Positions 1 to 12,975 of a DNA stretch of 64,000 bases are shown here, one piece after another. Position numbers and translations under genes: made by a program. The stretch comes from Amborella trichopoda (Eukaryota > Streptophyta > Magnoliopsida > Amborellales > Amborellaceae), in NCBI RefSeq assembly GCF_000471905.2, contig NW_006499705.1, positions 5,301,750 through 5,365,749 of the forward strand. Reading direction: 5' to 3'. The notes under the pieces are model-generated. The model did no database searches, was not told where the DNA came from, and saw only the letters and a list, made by a program, of their open reading frames with translations. Each line of letters begins with the position of its first letter. The stretch's first letter is position 1.

Positions 1-455
1 CATTGAAGATCAACAAGAGCTCATTCGATCGCGCAATATTTTGTTGCAACCATTGCCCTTCATTTATTCAAAATCAACCCATAAAAGAATACTTAAGAAG
101 GGTGCAAGAGAGACACATGGTCAATGTATGGCATATTGATATTACTTGTACCACTCAAACTCCAAGTGGAGAGAGAATTACAGATTTCAGAGTCAAAAAA
201 CAACAATAGAATCTTTTTTAGAGGCTTATAACTCCATAATCTGCTATAGCTTTTAATGTAATGAAATAAACAACATAAAGCTCATGGAAATCCCGAAAGA
301 GCTATTTCTCAGAATTAAGCACAACAGAGTAGAACAATCAAGAAGATACAAGGTGATACCTAATGTACAATGATAACTTACAATATCAGAAAAGCAAGGT
401 CCAGTCTATAACTGATAGGAACTACTCTGGAAGTTAAAAGAACGGAGATACTTAC

Positions 456-3343
456 GATTTTTGGTTGAACTTACTAAGACCATCTCCAAGTGGAATCTCA
501 CCAACCAAAAAATTGGTAGAAACATTGCTTCAAATTCAAGAAATAAAAGAAAAAGTCAATGACCGACACTGACAATGAACCAACAACAATCAATAATTGA
601 AGATAGATTATATCAGTTCAAGTAAGAACTTACAATGTTGAAAGTTTTGTCAAATTCCCAAGTGAAGAGGGAATGGAACCACTGAGACTGTTGCTGGAAA
701 TGTCACTGAAAACTCAATCAGAAAGAAGACAGACACAAATATCAGAATATTGCAGTAAAATCAGCAAACCTCTTTTAAATTGAAAAGCTATAAAAATAAC
801 TCTTTAACAAGTTTGAATGGAAAACACTCTGAGGATGCTCCCATGAACTCAGTTACGGTAATGCCAATAGAGGAATAGCAAAAAGGCATATGAAAAAGAA
901 CTGGATTAGAGAAAAAGGGAAATCATCAATTGGTAGGACACATCAATTGGTAGGATGGACCTTCGATTAAGCTGCAACATCATGAATAAAATATATTTCT
1001 ATCTCGAACCCAACCAGTAAATTGAAATAGATAACTCATGTTTGAATGGACTTCTGAAGGTTATGAAGATCTATTCATCATAATGTGAAACCTTGTGCAT
1101 CTTAAAGAAGAAGTAAAAACAACTCACTTTGACACAATCATATACTGAAGAACATTCCAGCTCACAGGAAAATCAGATCAATCTCTGATTGCACACAGCA
1201 AAGAAGACATATCCACTTTTTTACATGAGGATGTAATGTGCAAATTTATTAAAACAATAATGATTACTCACAGAATTTTCAGCTCCAAAAGGCTCCCGAA
1301 CTCAGTAGGAATAGATCCACTTAAAAAGTTGTCCTGCAAATACCTGACAAAGTTCATTGAACAAAACAAGGAACTGACGGTTAAAACATGTAGGCGTTAA
1401 TGTAATAGCAACATATCAACAAGGAAATATACCCCATTAGTACAGAAGCTGCACATGTATAAAACAAGCAGCGTAAAAATGGTTCCTTTCACTTTATCCG
1501 AAACCAGTCAGAGCACTTACAAAGCTCTAAGGTCAGTGCAGTTCCCCAATCCTGAAGGAATAGTTCCATATAAGTTATTGTCATGAAGAGCTCTGGAGTA
1601 AGAAAACAGCATGAACGTTACAAACATATCCCTCGAGAAGAAAAACAGCGATGGTTTAGTAAACACACTCAAGCTATGAAGAAGACTGACTGCATTATCA
1701 CTGAGAAAATGCCATGATGGAAATAAGTTGCACATAAATGGTAATAAAACAACCCAACATCCAATAGCAAGTAATGCAGCATACAAGTAGAAAACTAGAT
1801 ATATAGAAACAGCTCCTAATATTATCACAAGGGAATACTTACAATCTTCTTAGGTGGGTTAGCTTCCCAATATCAGGCGATATGTAACCACGCAACTTAT
1901 GGAATGGAAGACTCCTGGTAGGAGACATTAAGTTCCATTTAAATATATTACAAAGAGAGTGTGCACAAGAAGCACAAAGTGAAAGCACAATAACAGGTTT
2001 GCCCTTGTGAGCAAACCAACATGGGGTTCAATTCTGGAGAGAAGCCCAATATAAGTCTAGTTAACCAACCCACTTCCAACTGCATGAAATGCATGGCCTT
2101 GAGGCAATATCCAGGCAAAATAGCATTTGCAAGGGAACAAAAGATCATAACTGAAACATATAAGCAATGTGCAACTTTAATGGATGAAAAAAATCTTAAA
2201 ACTTTATAAATGTGTATTTTTTTTTTTTTTTTTTTTTTTTGGGGGTAATTCAATGGGGAAGACTACCCATTTTTTCAAGTAGATTAGGGATTAGCTTTTT
2301 GAAGGTGTTAGTGGTGGGAATGGAAACCACAATTTGGTGACTGGGGTGTGGGGTGCTACCACCACGACCTTAGCCCCTTTCCCAATCAGAAATACTGTAG
2401 AACACTCAAGATGCTCACATCTTGTCCAAAACAGAACTTTCGTCCAAATTAATTTGCCATTTCTCAAATCACGATCACTAATTTTTTGAAAGTTAACAGT
2501 ATTACTACTCGTATAGATCACCCGCTTTCCAATAATTGGTATTCAAACTTACAAGAAGATCACACGCTTTTCCTTGTCACAAGTTACTCCTTTCCAGCCA
2601 CATGGATCTGGATCTGATTCTCTCCATTGAGCAAGGATACCATCTGAATCACTAATTGCTGACTTGATACTAATTAAAACAACACCTGCAGTTGGCAAGT
2701 TGAATAATGTGATACAAAATTGACGAGTTGAAGAAAGCATGAAATATTATGAATTACGAATAAACTCATGTAGTCCCAATGTAACTCTAATAGTTAAATG
2801 CTAAATAGCATATTGGTACCAGGAACATCTGCTGATCTGCGTAAATCAGTGGGCCAGAAACTTGAAATGTTATGTCAGTACCGTAACTACACACTTTTTC
2901 CAAAGACAGTTTTGCGCTTTTGCCCCTGATAGTTTTTAGTACATTAGATGAAAGGAATCAATCTCAAAAGACTATATTACCACTAGATCTTTCTTTCAAA
3001 GAAATAGTATTATTTTATTTTAAATAGAGAACAAAAGAGGGTAAAATGTTAAAAAATACAAAATACAGATAACATCTTGTCATCCATATTACTAACTCTT
3101 GCTTGTCCAGTGCTTTAAGCACGAACCACACATAGTCATGTATATAGAAAACAAATAGTTCAACTACTGAGTAGTATTATGTTTCTAGCTCGACAATCTA
3201 CGGAGGTGTTTCAGGTACCAATATGATGTTTTCCATTATAGAACAGCTTGAATGATCATACCATCGGGATTCAGTGCTATGCTTGTCTCAACAAGAACAA
3301 AAACCAGCAAGAGTAATAGTAGCATCAACTCTGAAAATTTCAT
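456..3343 (-). CDS. FEI-like LRR receptor kinase (LRR-XIII), N-terminal part, runs off left edge
   Basis: The visible part encodes the extracellular region of a FEI1/FEI2-type receptor kinase; FEI kinases act at the plasma membrane in cell-wall and cellulose control. Exons in transcript order are 3262-3343, 2553-2685, 1843-1914, 1521-1592, 1272-1343, 634-705 and 456-527. All six junctions between them keep the frame and use GT-AG borders. The protein starts MKFSELMLLL (signal peptide, Met at 3343). Then comes an LRR cap containing DPDPCGWKGVTCD, and five 24-residue LRRs, each on a 72-nt exon, for example NNLYGTIPSGLGNCTDL. About 191 residues are seen. The exon-7 donor is intact and no following exon appears in bases 1-455, so the membrane span and kinase should lie outside the window. 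An upstream in-frame Met exists at 3466, but the signal peptide favours 3343. The family call is from remembered FEI sequence; the order and motifs match closely. Confidence 0.86.
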
Positions 3344-4581
3344 TGCATGAAGAGATGCCCATTCATTACATGTTTTTTCAGCTTCAACCAAAAAGCCACC
3401 AATATTACTGGGAAAATCTCTTCCCAGACCAGACATTGGAAATGCCCAACATATGGATTGGCACAAGAGGACAACAGAAGCAAGGGCATGTGTGCCTGTG
3501 AAAGAAGAAAAAAACGTTAAACAAACAAGTCACAAAATCATGGAGATTCATAGATAAAATAATAAATATTAAATAGAGATGTACCTCAATGAGCTTCAGC
3601 ATCCGATAATTCTAAGTGAAACCTGCTTCTTCGATGAGGATAAGTATTCTCATTCAGATGACCTCCTGCATTATCATATTAGTTTATTTCTAAGGTGAAT
3701 TCAGAAATAAAAGACAAAGGAAAATTTAAACCATAAAGCTAATCACTAGTGAGCAACACTGGTGCATTCAACATTACCCATAATGAAATAGTGAAGAACT
3801 CAAGCAGCCATAAATATCCTATATTATGCTAATAAACTCTGCTCGCTTAAAAAATCAAAAAAATCCTACTCAATTCTAGGCGCACAAATGAAAATCCGAC
3901 AAAAATCAAATGTAACGACTATCATCAACTATATGAACGATAGCACAAAACCCATTGAATCCCAACCCGATATTGAAATTACTCTGCAAGCATCTATGCA
4001 TGATGCAGGGGATTGATTCTATCAGGAAACATAAAAAATAAAAAACAAAAAGTAAAATGAAATAAAACTGTGGTGGATTGACTCCAAGCCAACATATATG
4101 AAATGCTTAGTTCTTACCTCTTGATTCAGAAAAATGCTTTTAACTTTCAATTATAAATCTTGAGAGCTGGCCATAACCACTAAAATATTGAGATGAATAA
4201 TTCTAGCAAAATCACCAAAGAAAGCCCAATTGCTCCATCACTCAAAAGCAAATAAACCAAACATAGCAATAATCTACAAGCATTACGTTTAGTGCATTCC
4301 TAAACCTACGACTTATCCCACTGCACTACTAAATTACTGAGCTCTGAATAAACTCAAATAAACCTCAGTTCAGTGTTTTCCTAACCCTAAAATTTATCCC
4401 ACAATGCTACTAAATTACTGATCTGAGAATGAACTCAAATAAACCAGCATTCAAAGACCGGTAATCACATAAAAATGTAGACAATAAAAAAGGAATGAGC
4501 ATGATACCTGGAACCAGATCTGGTGAATTTGACCTGAGGCATTTCAAAACAGAGCTGGACGTGAACCACAGCACAAGCCAC
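3344..4581 (-). other. Probable 5'-UTR exons of the FEI-like gene
   Basis: Three minus-strand segments have exon-like borders upstream of the start codon: 4508-4581 (acceptor TTTTCAG, donor GTATCAT), 3585-3665 (acceptor ATGCAG, donor GTACATC) and 3344-3495 (acceptor TTTCACAG, continuous with coding exon 1). None carries a long reading frame, so they are read as untranslated leader exons. The middle one holds a 13-codon upstream ORF (ATG at 3653, TAG ending at 3612). Without transcripts the exact set of leader exons is inferred. Confidence 0.45.
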
Positions 4582-4879
4582 CTGAAAAATGATGATTATA
4601 GAGCCTCAATCAATCCAGTAAGAGAGAATTTCAAGTAATGCCAGATCTCAGAGCTTCAATCAAAACCACAACATAAACCAGGAAACAAAGGCCATGAAAA
4701 AACTCATATTTAACCAGAAAAGGAGGATTGCAGCAAAACAGTGCTCACCAACAAAACAGAGCATAACCAGCTCAAAATTGGTAGCAAAACTCAATAACAG
4801 TTTATTGAACCTAAAGCAATATCCAAGCTTCAAGCTTGACATAGAACTTTGGCATAGCCCAACTAAACAATGGCGATTG

Positions 4880-5180
4880 ATAAAACCCTAGATCACACCA
4901 GTTGAATACTTCTATAGCACTGCGGCATAATTCATCTTGCAAACACCTTGTATCGATTGAATGGTGCTATAGCAATGCAGGACGCTCAACTGATAAATAG
5001 CGTTGCAGAGAATCTCAGATAAACCCTAGATCACATAATTCCACTGAAAATGGGCCCGGAGGAAGGCTAAGCGTTCGATCAAAAGCCAGTTAAGTGGGAA
5101 GGCATGCTGCACTGTACTGTCAGTTGCTAGCGAACATTCTGCAATAAAGCGTCGGCAGTGCACGAGATGTGTATAGTTAG
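4880..5180 (-). promoter_or_regulatory. Likely promoter/first-exon zone of the FEI-like gene
   Basis: This stretch lies upstream of the putative leader exons and is less AT-rich than the sequence beyond 5200. It carries two copies of the same AAACCCTAGATCACA string, near 4883 and 5022. No clear TATA box was chosen. The call rests on position only. Confidence 0.25.
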
Positions 5181-5199
5181 TAGCCTAGGCAAGTAATGT

Positions 5200-7350
5200 T
5201 GAAATATTCAACCCAAAAAACCGTAAAAAAAACTGAACAGATTATGCTCACAAACTTATAAGTAGATGGTATGAAATTTGATAGCTACGGTGTGTCACAA
5301 CCTGCAGAATAAAAATTTGAAATTTTCACTTTAATCAATGAAATAAATATAACTATCCAATTTCACATTCAATGGCTAATATTAATTGTAACAACGTTAG
5401 AGCTTGGTCGAAAAAATAAATACAACCACTAATTTCATATCTACTTATCAATATTAATTGTGAGTATTTTACACTAAAGGTAAATAATCTCATTATATAC
5501 TTCTTCAGAAAACAAATACTTTTAAAGGAAAATAGTTTGATACAAAACCCCACCTCTTAACTCATTGAAAATTGCTGTTTAAGCACCATAAAATGTTTAC
5601 ATCGATCATCTCGGCTGGAACATTATGATTATGAAATAAATTAGGATTTCAAATTCTAAAAATAATTTATATTTTAACAAATTTTCTACCTCTATTTCAT
5701 CTTGCAAATAAGTGTTCACATATTGACCAAAGATGTCTAGTCAAAATCAGACCAACCAATAAATCTACCAAAATTTGGTTTGAGTGTCGACGTGCACGAA
5801 ATTTTAAGAACAAATGAAAATAAAAAGGCAAAATTTTATATAATGATGCAACCTTATAATGTAGAACTACGGATGCACCTCAAAAATTCTTTGGAAAATG
5901 TAGTTTTAACGTTGAAAAACCCTTTGATTGATCATCAGATGTATGACCATGAAAAATAAAAAGATTTTAAGTCTCATAAATAGTGCATTAAATTTTGAGA
6001 TAATTTTAATAACATTTTACATCAAAATTATATACCGTGATAAAATTTGAAGGTGCCCCTTACCTTTACAATTACGGATGCATCCGTATATCAATTGCAC
6101 CCAAAGAAAAATATGAATACAATTTAGAAAAGGTAAAAGTTCATACAAGGTGTCATCCTTATATTTTATAAATAAAAAGCACCTAAAAAACCCACTAAAA
6201 AAGGTTGTTTCTAGGTTGGAAGCACGTGGTACTCCAATAGTATAAGGTTGAGACCTTATACAAACCTCACCTTTTAGAGAATAGCAGAGGTTGAAATTTC
6301 CATAAAGCCTAAGCTCTATGAAAACAAAATAAAGCTTCACCTCAAATCCTCATCCAAACTTTCGGTAATGAAAGTTTTCATAATGGCTCTAAAATTATTT
6401 TTCAACACCGATAGTGAATTTTGAAACTCAACAGATAGTGTAGATCTTACGGATATGTGAACACTTATTTTTAGGGTGAAATAGATGATTTAAATAATTG
6501 TTCATCACATAAAATAGTTACACATTTACAAAAAATAAAATAAAGATTTCAAGCCCTAAACATAATGTCTATTGCAACACATCTACGCCATCAATTTCAC
6601 TCAAAAAATAAGTGTTCATAGATATGCAAGACCCTAACACATCTACACTGTTAATTTCACCCAAAAAATAAGTGTTTATAGATATGCAAGATCTATATAT
6701 TTTTTGAAAAATATCTCCATATCCTCTATTTTTAGGTTTCATTTATTGATAAACCCAAAATTTCAAAAGATATATTCTAACCCTTTGGCCACTTTAAATA
6801 AATTTTTTAACCTAAACAAATGTAAGAAAGACATAGCTATTTTTAAATCCAATCATTTATCTCTCTTCACATAAATACCCCAAAATTATTTTTCTCTCTC
6901 TCTCTTATTACGTCTTGCACTTTCTCTCTCCTCCCCGTATTTTGGAGCCTCTCTCATCTCGATAACTTCTGACCTTTATGAACCTCTTATCTCTCTAGAA
7001 GTTTAGGATGATGGCTTTTAGAAAATGTATATCTTTTAGATTTGTTTGGCCTAAAAAAACATGTTTAAATTAGCTCAGGGGTTAAAAAAATAAAATTTAC
7101 AATTTTATGTCCCAAGATATATTTTAAAATTTTAGATCTAGTGTGAAATGAAATCTAAAAATATAAAGTATGGAGATATTTTATCTATATATATTTTTTT
7201 AGCTTCAAATTTGATAGTCTTATTGAAATTTGATTTTAGAGGGATTTTCAGTGTTTAAAGTGCTTTGGCAAGGACTCGAGATAGAGATTTACTTTGTTTT
7301 TATAAAGCCTTATAGAAACCATCATTTTCAAAATTAAATAAAAATTTAAG
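5200..7350. other. Gene-free AT-rich spacer with MITE-like relics
   Basis: No coding exon was found here. Segments near 5830-6340 resemble other repeats in the window: ends of the type GCAACCTTATA, and a run about CTCTATGAAAACA near 6310 that recurs at 60970. A 60-bp tandem duplication lies at 6578-6697. The region looks like several old, overlapping non-autonomous transposon copies. Confidence 0.5.
6578..6697. repeat. Two-copy tandem duplication, 60-bp unit
   Basis: The block beginning CACATCTAC, with inner text AAAAAATAAGTGTT, is repeated directly with a 60-bp offset and a few substitutions (copies at 6578-6637 and 6638-6697). It has no coding content. Confidence 0.8.
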
Positions 7351-7685
7351 GGGAAAGGTTTATATAGAGCCGAAGCTCTAAACAATCAAATTAAAGCCTA
7401 CCTAAAAAATTTTACGTTATTTTGATGTTCAAATATTTTCAAATTGATCGTCTCAACATGGAGAGGCATGAATGTGGAAAAAAAATGGGTTTAAAGTTTT
7501 AAAAATCGTATATTTTATAAAACATTTTTTTACTGTAAATTTTCAAGATTTTCAAATTTTTATTTTATATTTAATGATGAAAATCTATTTTTAACGCTAT
7601 GCCTTTCCGGTATAAAACCACATTCCTCGACAAGGTATGCTCTAATTCGATTGTTTAGAGCCCAGACTGCGTACAAACAGAACCC
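7351..7685. mobile_element. MITE-like inverted-repeat element, family A, copy 1
   Basis: The left end carries GCTCTAAACAATCAAATTA and the right end the near inverse, GCTCTAATTCGATTGTTTAGAG. The two ends can pair into a hairpin of about 330 bp. Similar copies occur at 43635-44022, 44036-44418, 57372-57764 and 60221-60720. There is no internal coding capacity. This copy ends about 160 bp before the start codon of the DUF1279 gene and may therefore sit in its promoter. Confidence 0.7.
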
Positions 7686-7710
7686 AAAAATTAAAGCATT
7701 CAACACTTCG

Positions 7711-7827
7711 TTACGGAGTGTGGTTTTGAATCTTTTGATAAATTTATTTTCGTACGCGCCAATTGTCCTTACGGAGTTTTGTTTTGAATTCTTTTGATAA
7801 ATTTATTTTCGTACGCGCCATTTGTGG
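7711..7827. repeat. Tandem duplication just upstream of the DUF1279 gene
   Basis: Two 58-59 bp copies (7711-7768 and 7769-7827) share TTACGGAGT and the run TTTATTTTCGTACGCGCCA. They end about 18 bp before the start codon at 7846, so they are probably in the promoter or 5' leader. Confidence 0.85.
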
Positions 7828-7845
7828 TCTAAAAATAGTGCGAAA

Positions 7846-10800
7846 ATGATTCCCTCGTTGCAGCTCTCAAATTGCAGAGTCCTGTTACCTTGTCCCATCA
7901 AGCTCAAACAGGTGAAAGAAATAAAATTTCAGCAATTTTTTTCTCTTAGTTCAGTTCATTTTTCTCCTGATTAGAACTCAAGGGCTTTTCTTTTCTGTAG
8001 TTTTCACCCTCGATTCACTTCATTCTTCCACTGAAACGAATTCCAGGTCTTATTTTATCTGTCATTTCTAACCTAACTATTTTCTCTAGCATGGTGAATC
8101 AGCTCTTTTCATCAGTTCTAGGGCTTCCAAGCCCGCTTTTATGGGGGCATTTTCTTCAGAGAACGGGGTGCATTCCCACTTGCCAGTGAATGGAAATGAC
8201 CTGGTAAGCTCTTAAAGAATTTTAGTCACTTTGAGTTCGTATGCCAACCCCAATTAATGACGACATTGAGTTCGTATCAGGATCAAAACCATTTTTTATG
8301 GGGCGAAATTTTTGAGTTTTAGACTACATTGCAAGCTTCAAGTGGAAAACAAGAAGTGGAATTTGATTTTGCAGTAAAAATGATCCCTGATTTTTATTAA
8401 TAATTTTTCAGGAATTTGATTTTGTTTTTTGTTTAAGTTTGATGTCCATAATTTTTGTGGACTCTCAGCCATCTGGCCTTGATTGTTTCGTCAGAGAAAA
8501 GAAAACCTTGTTTTTTCTTCAACAAATTGGATGTTTATTGGCTATTGTGTACCGAATTTCAGCTTTGCCTTGGTTTCATTATGGCTGATTTACTTAAACT
8601 TCGAGCTATTTTTAGGATAGTGGCCTAAATTTTTATTCTGTTTTACATATTGTTTCTTAAATTTATTTGTTTTTTAAGGGGCAATATTCTCAAACTGTAA
8701 ATTGATTAATTATGTTCATTCTTGTTAAGGTTAGGCCACTGAGACCTCAAATTCTCTTGATCCTTCGGTTGCCTGTGAAGGTAAGTACGACATTGTGAGT
8801 CTTAAAAATAGATGAACTTGAAATGGTTTAGAATTTTACAAAGCTACTCTCCTTCAGTTCGTCTTAGTGCTCGATCATCTTTGTTCAGACTTAAATTTTA
8901 TATGAATGTTATGAATTTCTAGCACATTTATTACAAGTTCATGGTCTGCTTTATTTGCTAATGTTTGCATATTTATTCACTTCAGATTCAAAACAAGCTA
9001 ATGAAACACGGTCAACACAATCAAATTCGTCGAAGGAGTAATCATCGTCTTCATTGATTCATTTGGTCAAAACCCATGATATTGATTATTCCAGTTGTTG
9101 GTTTAGTTTATGTTTTTCATTTAAACAAACAGAGCAGGGATATCACCATCACACCCAACTAACACTGATTGTAAATTTGTTCACTGGGTGTTATGGTATT
9201 TTTTCTTGCTTTTTGTTTCAATGAAAATGAGTTGTGGTGAATAGATCATCCTTATCATTATCATAATCATTTGAGCGATTTCCCAATTATTTGGGTGAAT
9301 ACATCATCATCAGAGTCTTTTCCCAACCATTTGGGTGAATACATATCAAACTAAATTTCTATATTCTTAAACATATTTTTGTTTTATTGAATTTTTTTAG
9401 GGCAATTTTTAAAAAAAAACTGCACGTTTTCTCAGGTTGATGGAGCGGCTTAAGAATTATGGAGTTTCTGGGGTGCTCTCCTATGGATTACTGAATACAG
9501 CATATTATCTCACAACGTTTATATTGGTTTGGTGAGTGCATACTTGCAAGAGTGGAAATTTTTGTGAGCCCAAAATTGTCATAATATTGATCTTTGGGCT
9601 GCCTGATCCGAGTAAATAGATTAACGGAAACAGATTAGAACGACCTCAACTTGTAAGTTATATTTCAGAAAGAAATGGTTAGTCCTATTCCATAAGATAA
9701 AATGCATAGAGCATTATCCATCGTGTACAACAAGGTTAGGATTTTCAGCATGTGCAAAAACCCTGTTTGAGTTCCGGGGTTTGTTGTGGCATGTGATGTT
9801 TATAATATTGTGTTAATTGTATACTTCTTTTAAGACTTTGTTAATTTGTTTATGTGTAGTCTTACAAGCATGACTATTTTTACCAATTTGAATGAAATTA
9901 TTGCCAGTGACTAAGATATATGATAAATGCTTAATGAGTACTTGTATGATTGCATTTGTATTTTAAATATATGCTATTTAATTTGAAGGATACTTTTGAG
10001 AAATGTTCATTTTCCTCTAAGGTTCTATGTTGCTCCGGCTCCTGGAAAAATGGGTTATGCTGCTGCTGTTGAAAGGTAAGATTTTTAAAATGGGATATTT
10101 ATACATCTGTTATACAAATCAAATGGGTCATGGTTCTCAGTTCTTATTTACTTTTTAGTATTGGAAATAGCTATGTTTGCTGTGATTTTGGGAAGCCTGA
10201 ATTTTGCAGGTTCCTGAAACTAATGGCAATGGTGTGGGCAGGGAGCCAAGTTACAAAGATTGCTAGAGCTGGAGGGTGGGTTTCTAAATGCTGATATGAA
10301 AATTTGGTTGAGCCTGGCTATTTCTTTGAAATAAAAACGATATATAGGGGTAATTGCATTACGATATATCAGATAGTGAAAGTTGTTCCATGTTTTGAAG
10401 AGAAGCATATGTTATTTTGAAAGCATATGTCATTTTTTTCTGCCTTTTCTTTTTGTGTTTGTGTGTGAGATAAAGAATATGTTTTTTTTTGTGTACTCAA
10501 TGCTCTATTTCAAGAAGGGGAAAATATTCAATTTAAAAAAGAAACATGAAGCAGACTATTTCATTTCTGGAACTGCCCAAGGAACTGGTCACTCTTTTGA
10601 CACTTTTATTGTTCTTGTGCAGGGCATTGGTTCTTGCACCTTTTGTAGATAGAGGTTTGTCATGGTTCACTAAGAAATTCAGGTTCTCCTCAAGGGGAAA
10701 GGTATTTTACTCTGATTTTACTCCATTGCTTCAAACTGTCACTTTGTTTAATTTTTGGTTACCTGATCAAAAAAGGGGTTCTGATCCACTTACCTATAAC

Positions 10801-10936
10801 TCTTTTATCATCTTTGACCTGTCTGTTCTCTCTCTATTTCTCTCCCACTCTCTCTCAGGCATTTGCAGCCATTGCTGGGATCTGTTTCGGGTTGGCTCTT
10901 TTGTTGTTCATTGTGGTAACTGTTCTTTGTGCATAG
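7846..10936 (+). CDS. FAM210/DUF1279 membrane protein, probably organelle-targeted, 216 aa
   Basis: Nine exons join into one frame of 217 codons including the TAG stop: 7846-7911, 8090-8203, 8735-8780, 8986-9037, 9436-9531, 10022-10075, 10210-10275, 10623-10701 and 10859-10936. All introns are GT-AG. Residues 1-92 are Ser/Asn-rich and acid-poor at the start, as expected of a plastid (or mitochondrial) transit peptide. Residues about 93-175 form the DUF1279 domain, opening KELMERLKNYGVSGVLSYGL with a hydrophobic helix, followed by FYVAPAPGKMGY and VDRGLSWFTKKF. A second strong membrane helix lies at the C-terminus (about 192-214). FAM210-type proteins are organelle membrane proteins; the biochemical role in plants is unclear to me. 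The start is the first ATG that gives a transit-like leader. The acceptor of exon 3 (8735) is chosen by frame; an alternative AG lies 5 bp upstream. Confidence 0.88.
9241..9345. repeat. Dispersed repeat with CCCAATTATTTGGG motif (intronic)
   Basis: Inside intron 4 of the DUF1279 gene, a TCATCATCA-type stretch is followed by TCCCAATTATTTGGG and then a second related block, TCCCAACCATTTGGGTGAA. The same motif recurs near 45175 and a similar one near 55825. It resembles a dispersed plant repeat, perhaps SINE-derived, that I cannot classify firmly. Confidence 0.45.
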
Positions 10937-11135
10937 AATGGTTGTAAATTATCATTTCTCTATCAAGTTCTTGATTTTTTTCTTGGCAAGGTTGGGTTGA
11001 TGAGACCTGCTTTCTTCATTTTATTCTCTTCTGCACAGAAGATGTACGTTTTAAAGGCACAACACTAACCTCACATCCATGCCCAGTTGAGTAATTTATA
11101 CTTCACAAAGCAGGATATTTCCCTCTCTCTCTCTC
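10937..11135 (+). other. Probable 3'-UTR of the DUF1279 gene
   Basis: This is a T-rich non-coding stretch directly after the TAG stop, ending in a CT microsatellite at the gap edge. No clear AATAAA signal was recognised. Confidence 0.35.
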
Positions 11136-11579
11136 NNNNNNNNNNNNNNNNNNNNNNNNNNNNNNNNNNNNNNNNNNNNNNNNNNNNNNNNNNNNNNNNN
11201 NNNNNNNNNNNNNNNNNNNNNNNNNNNNNNNNNNNNNNNNNNNNNNNNNNNNNNNNNNNNNNNNNNNNNNNNNNNNNNNNNNNNNNNNNNNNNNNNNNNN
11301 NNNNNNNNNNNNNNNNNNNNNNNNNNNNNNNNNNNNNNNNNNNNNNNNNNNNNNNNNNNNNNNNNNNNNNNNNNNNNNNNNNNNNNNNNNNNNNNNNNNN
11401 NNNNNNNNNNNNNNNNNNNNNNNNNNNNNNNNNNNNNNNNNNNNNNNNNNNNNNNNNNNNNNNNNNNNNNNNNNNNNNNNNNNNNNNNNNNNNNNNNNNN
11501 NNNNNNNNNNNNNNNNNNNNNNNNNNNNNNNNNNNNNNNNNNNNNNNNNNNNNNNNNNNNNNNNNNNNNNNNNNNNNNN
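11136..11579. other. Assembly gap (444 N) inside a CT repeat
   Basis: The N run is flanked by CTCTCTCTCTC on the left and, after ATTA, by a (CT)n tract at 11585-11629 on the right. Open frames spanning it are artefacts. Confidence 0.98.
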
Positions 11580-11581
11580 AT

Positions 11582-11631
<50 letters not shown>

Positions 11632-11639
11632 CTTTCACA

Positions 11640-11830
11640 CCCAAGAATAATAATACGACCATCGACCTTTGGAACAAGAAGGTTATCATCAGCCCTAGCT
11701 TCCAGATGTGAAATTGTGCAGAAAAATGACACACCCATAGCTGCCCAATTTTATTTCGGACGGCTAGAGGTGATTGTAACTTTTTCTAGAAAAAGGTAAA
11801 TGGTCTTATAGCATATAATGTCTATTCTAT
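11640..11830. mobile_element. MITE-like element, family E (TATACAATGAGACCATTT type), degenerate
   Basis: The left part has ACGACCATCGACCTTTGG and the right part AAAGGTAAATGGTCTTATA, which are imperfect inverse ends of a roughly 200-280 bp family also seen near 23757, 25228, 25499, 46373, 51407, 55094 and 62028. Confidence 0.5.
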
Positions 11831-12659
11831 AAATGGCTAAAATACCCATTCATTGATATAATTTACTAAATGATAACTGTTCATTGCCATTTTTATGCCT
11901 TGACCCTTTTGCGGTGGAATTTTTCGGCTGTTTTGTGAATCTTACACCTATTAGGAGCTTCTGGATTCAAACTCAAAACTCTAGAAGTTGCTCGTCGCTT
12001 AACCTTGTGAATCTATCCTTAACCAAATTTCGAGTCATATGTTTGAATGTGTTGGGGGTCCTAAATTTTGCTGATTATTTCTATAATATTTTCAGCTGCA
12101 TAAATTGAAAGATTTATATTGTCAGAGGTCTCATTCGTATGTTTGAATATATAGAGGTGTTAATTTTTACTGATTAATTCATTGTAGATTTGAAGCTATA
12201 ATATTTTCAGATGCAGTTTTATTCCATAAAACTCCAAGGTTTACTAGAAATTGAGGAATTTTGGTTGTTCTAACAGAGATAGGATAGTAGTTAATCCATA
12301 CTCAAAACATGGTGTTAATAAACAATGATGACAATTTGGTTTGCTACATTCCTTTAGTGAATCCTGAACCCTTGACATCAATAATATATGGTTAATTGTT
12401 TGTTGGTTGTCATTCTGTCAGACTGAATCACTTGGTTCCCACCTTTTTATAATTTTTATTATATATTTCTTAAATTATAAATATTAATTTTTGGACTTAC
12501 AAACAGGAAAATTGGTTGGATATGAGATCGGTGATCCAAATTCGTCTTGTCAATGACCTACCTGGCCACCGAATTCGGGTTTCAAAACACTGCTCGAAAC
12601 GTTGAAGGGGATGTTTGTTATATGTGCCCTGCCCAAAGGACCCTTGTTGGACCTCTTTG

Positions 12660-12975
12660 ACTAGGGGTGGCCACGGGTTTCCCCAACAAGGGTTTGTATC
12701 TAGACCTAAATATTGGACCCGTTGGGTTGGGTTGGGTCTGGGTACAATTATCTTGGACCGGACCTGGGTTTGGTTTGGGTTGATCTTGGACCTTGGGTTT
12801 GGGTCATTGGGTTTAGACCCAACTTGCCGAGTCAGTTATGGGTCTAGGCAAATATAAAAATTTATATAAATAGTGTTGCATATATACACATATCTTAAAT
12901 ATAAATATTGGGTCGGGTCTTTTGACTTGGCATGTTGGGTCAAAGTCCAAGATTTTTACCGACACATGTATGGGT
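12660..12975. mobile_element. MITE-like element, family D (GGGGTGGC / GGGTC-rich)
   Basis: It opens CTAGGGGTGGCCACGGGT and is full of GGGTTGGGTC and GACCCAAC strings in both orientations, as in the copies at 28437-28705, 54050-54490, 58691-59015 and 62840-63088. The short open frame here is low-complexity and not a gene. Confidence 0.55.

Noticed and set aside
3-209. 68-codon plus-strand frame at the left edge
   Set aside because: No family resemblance; it lies in what should be an intron of the FEI-like gene.
11087-11738. Long open frames on both strands across 11136-11579
   Set aside because: They consist of N and CT/GA repeats; no real codons support them.
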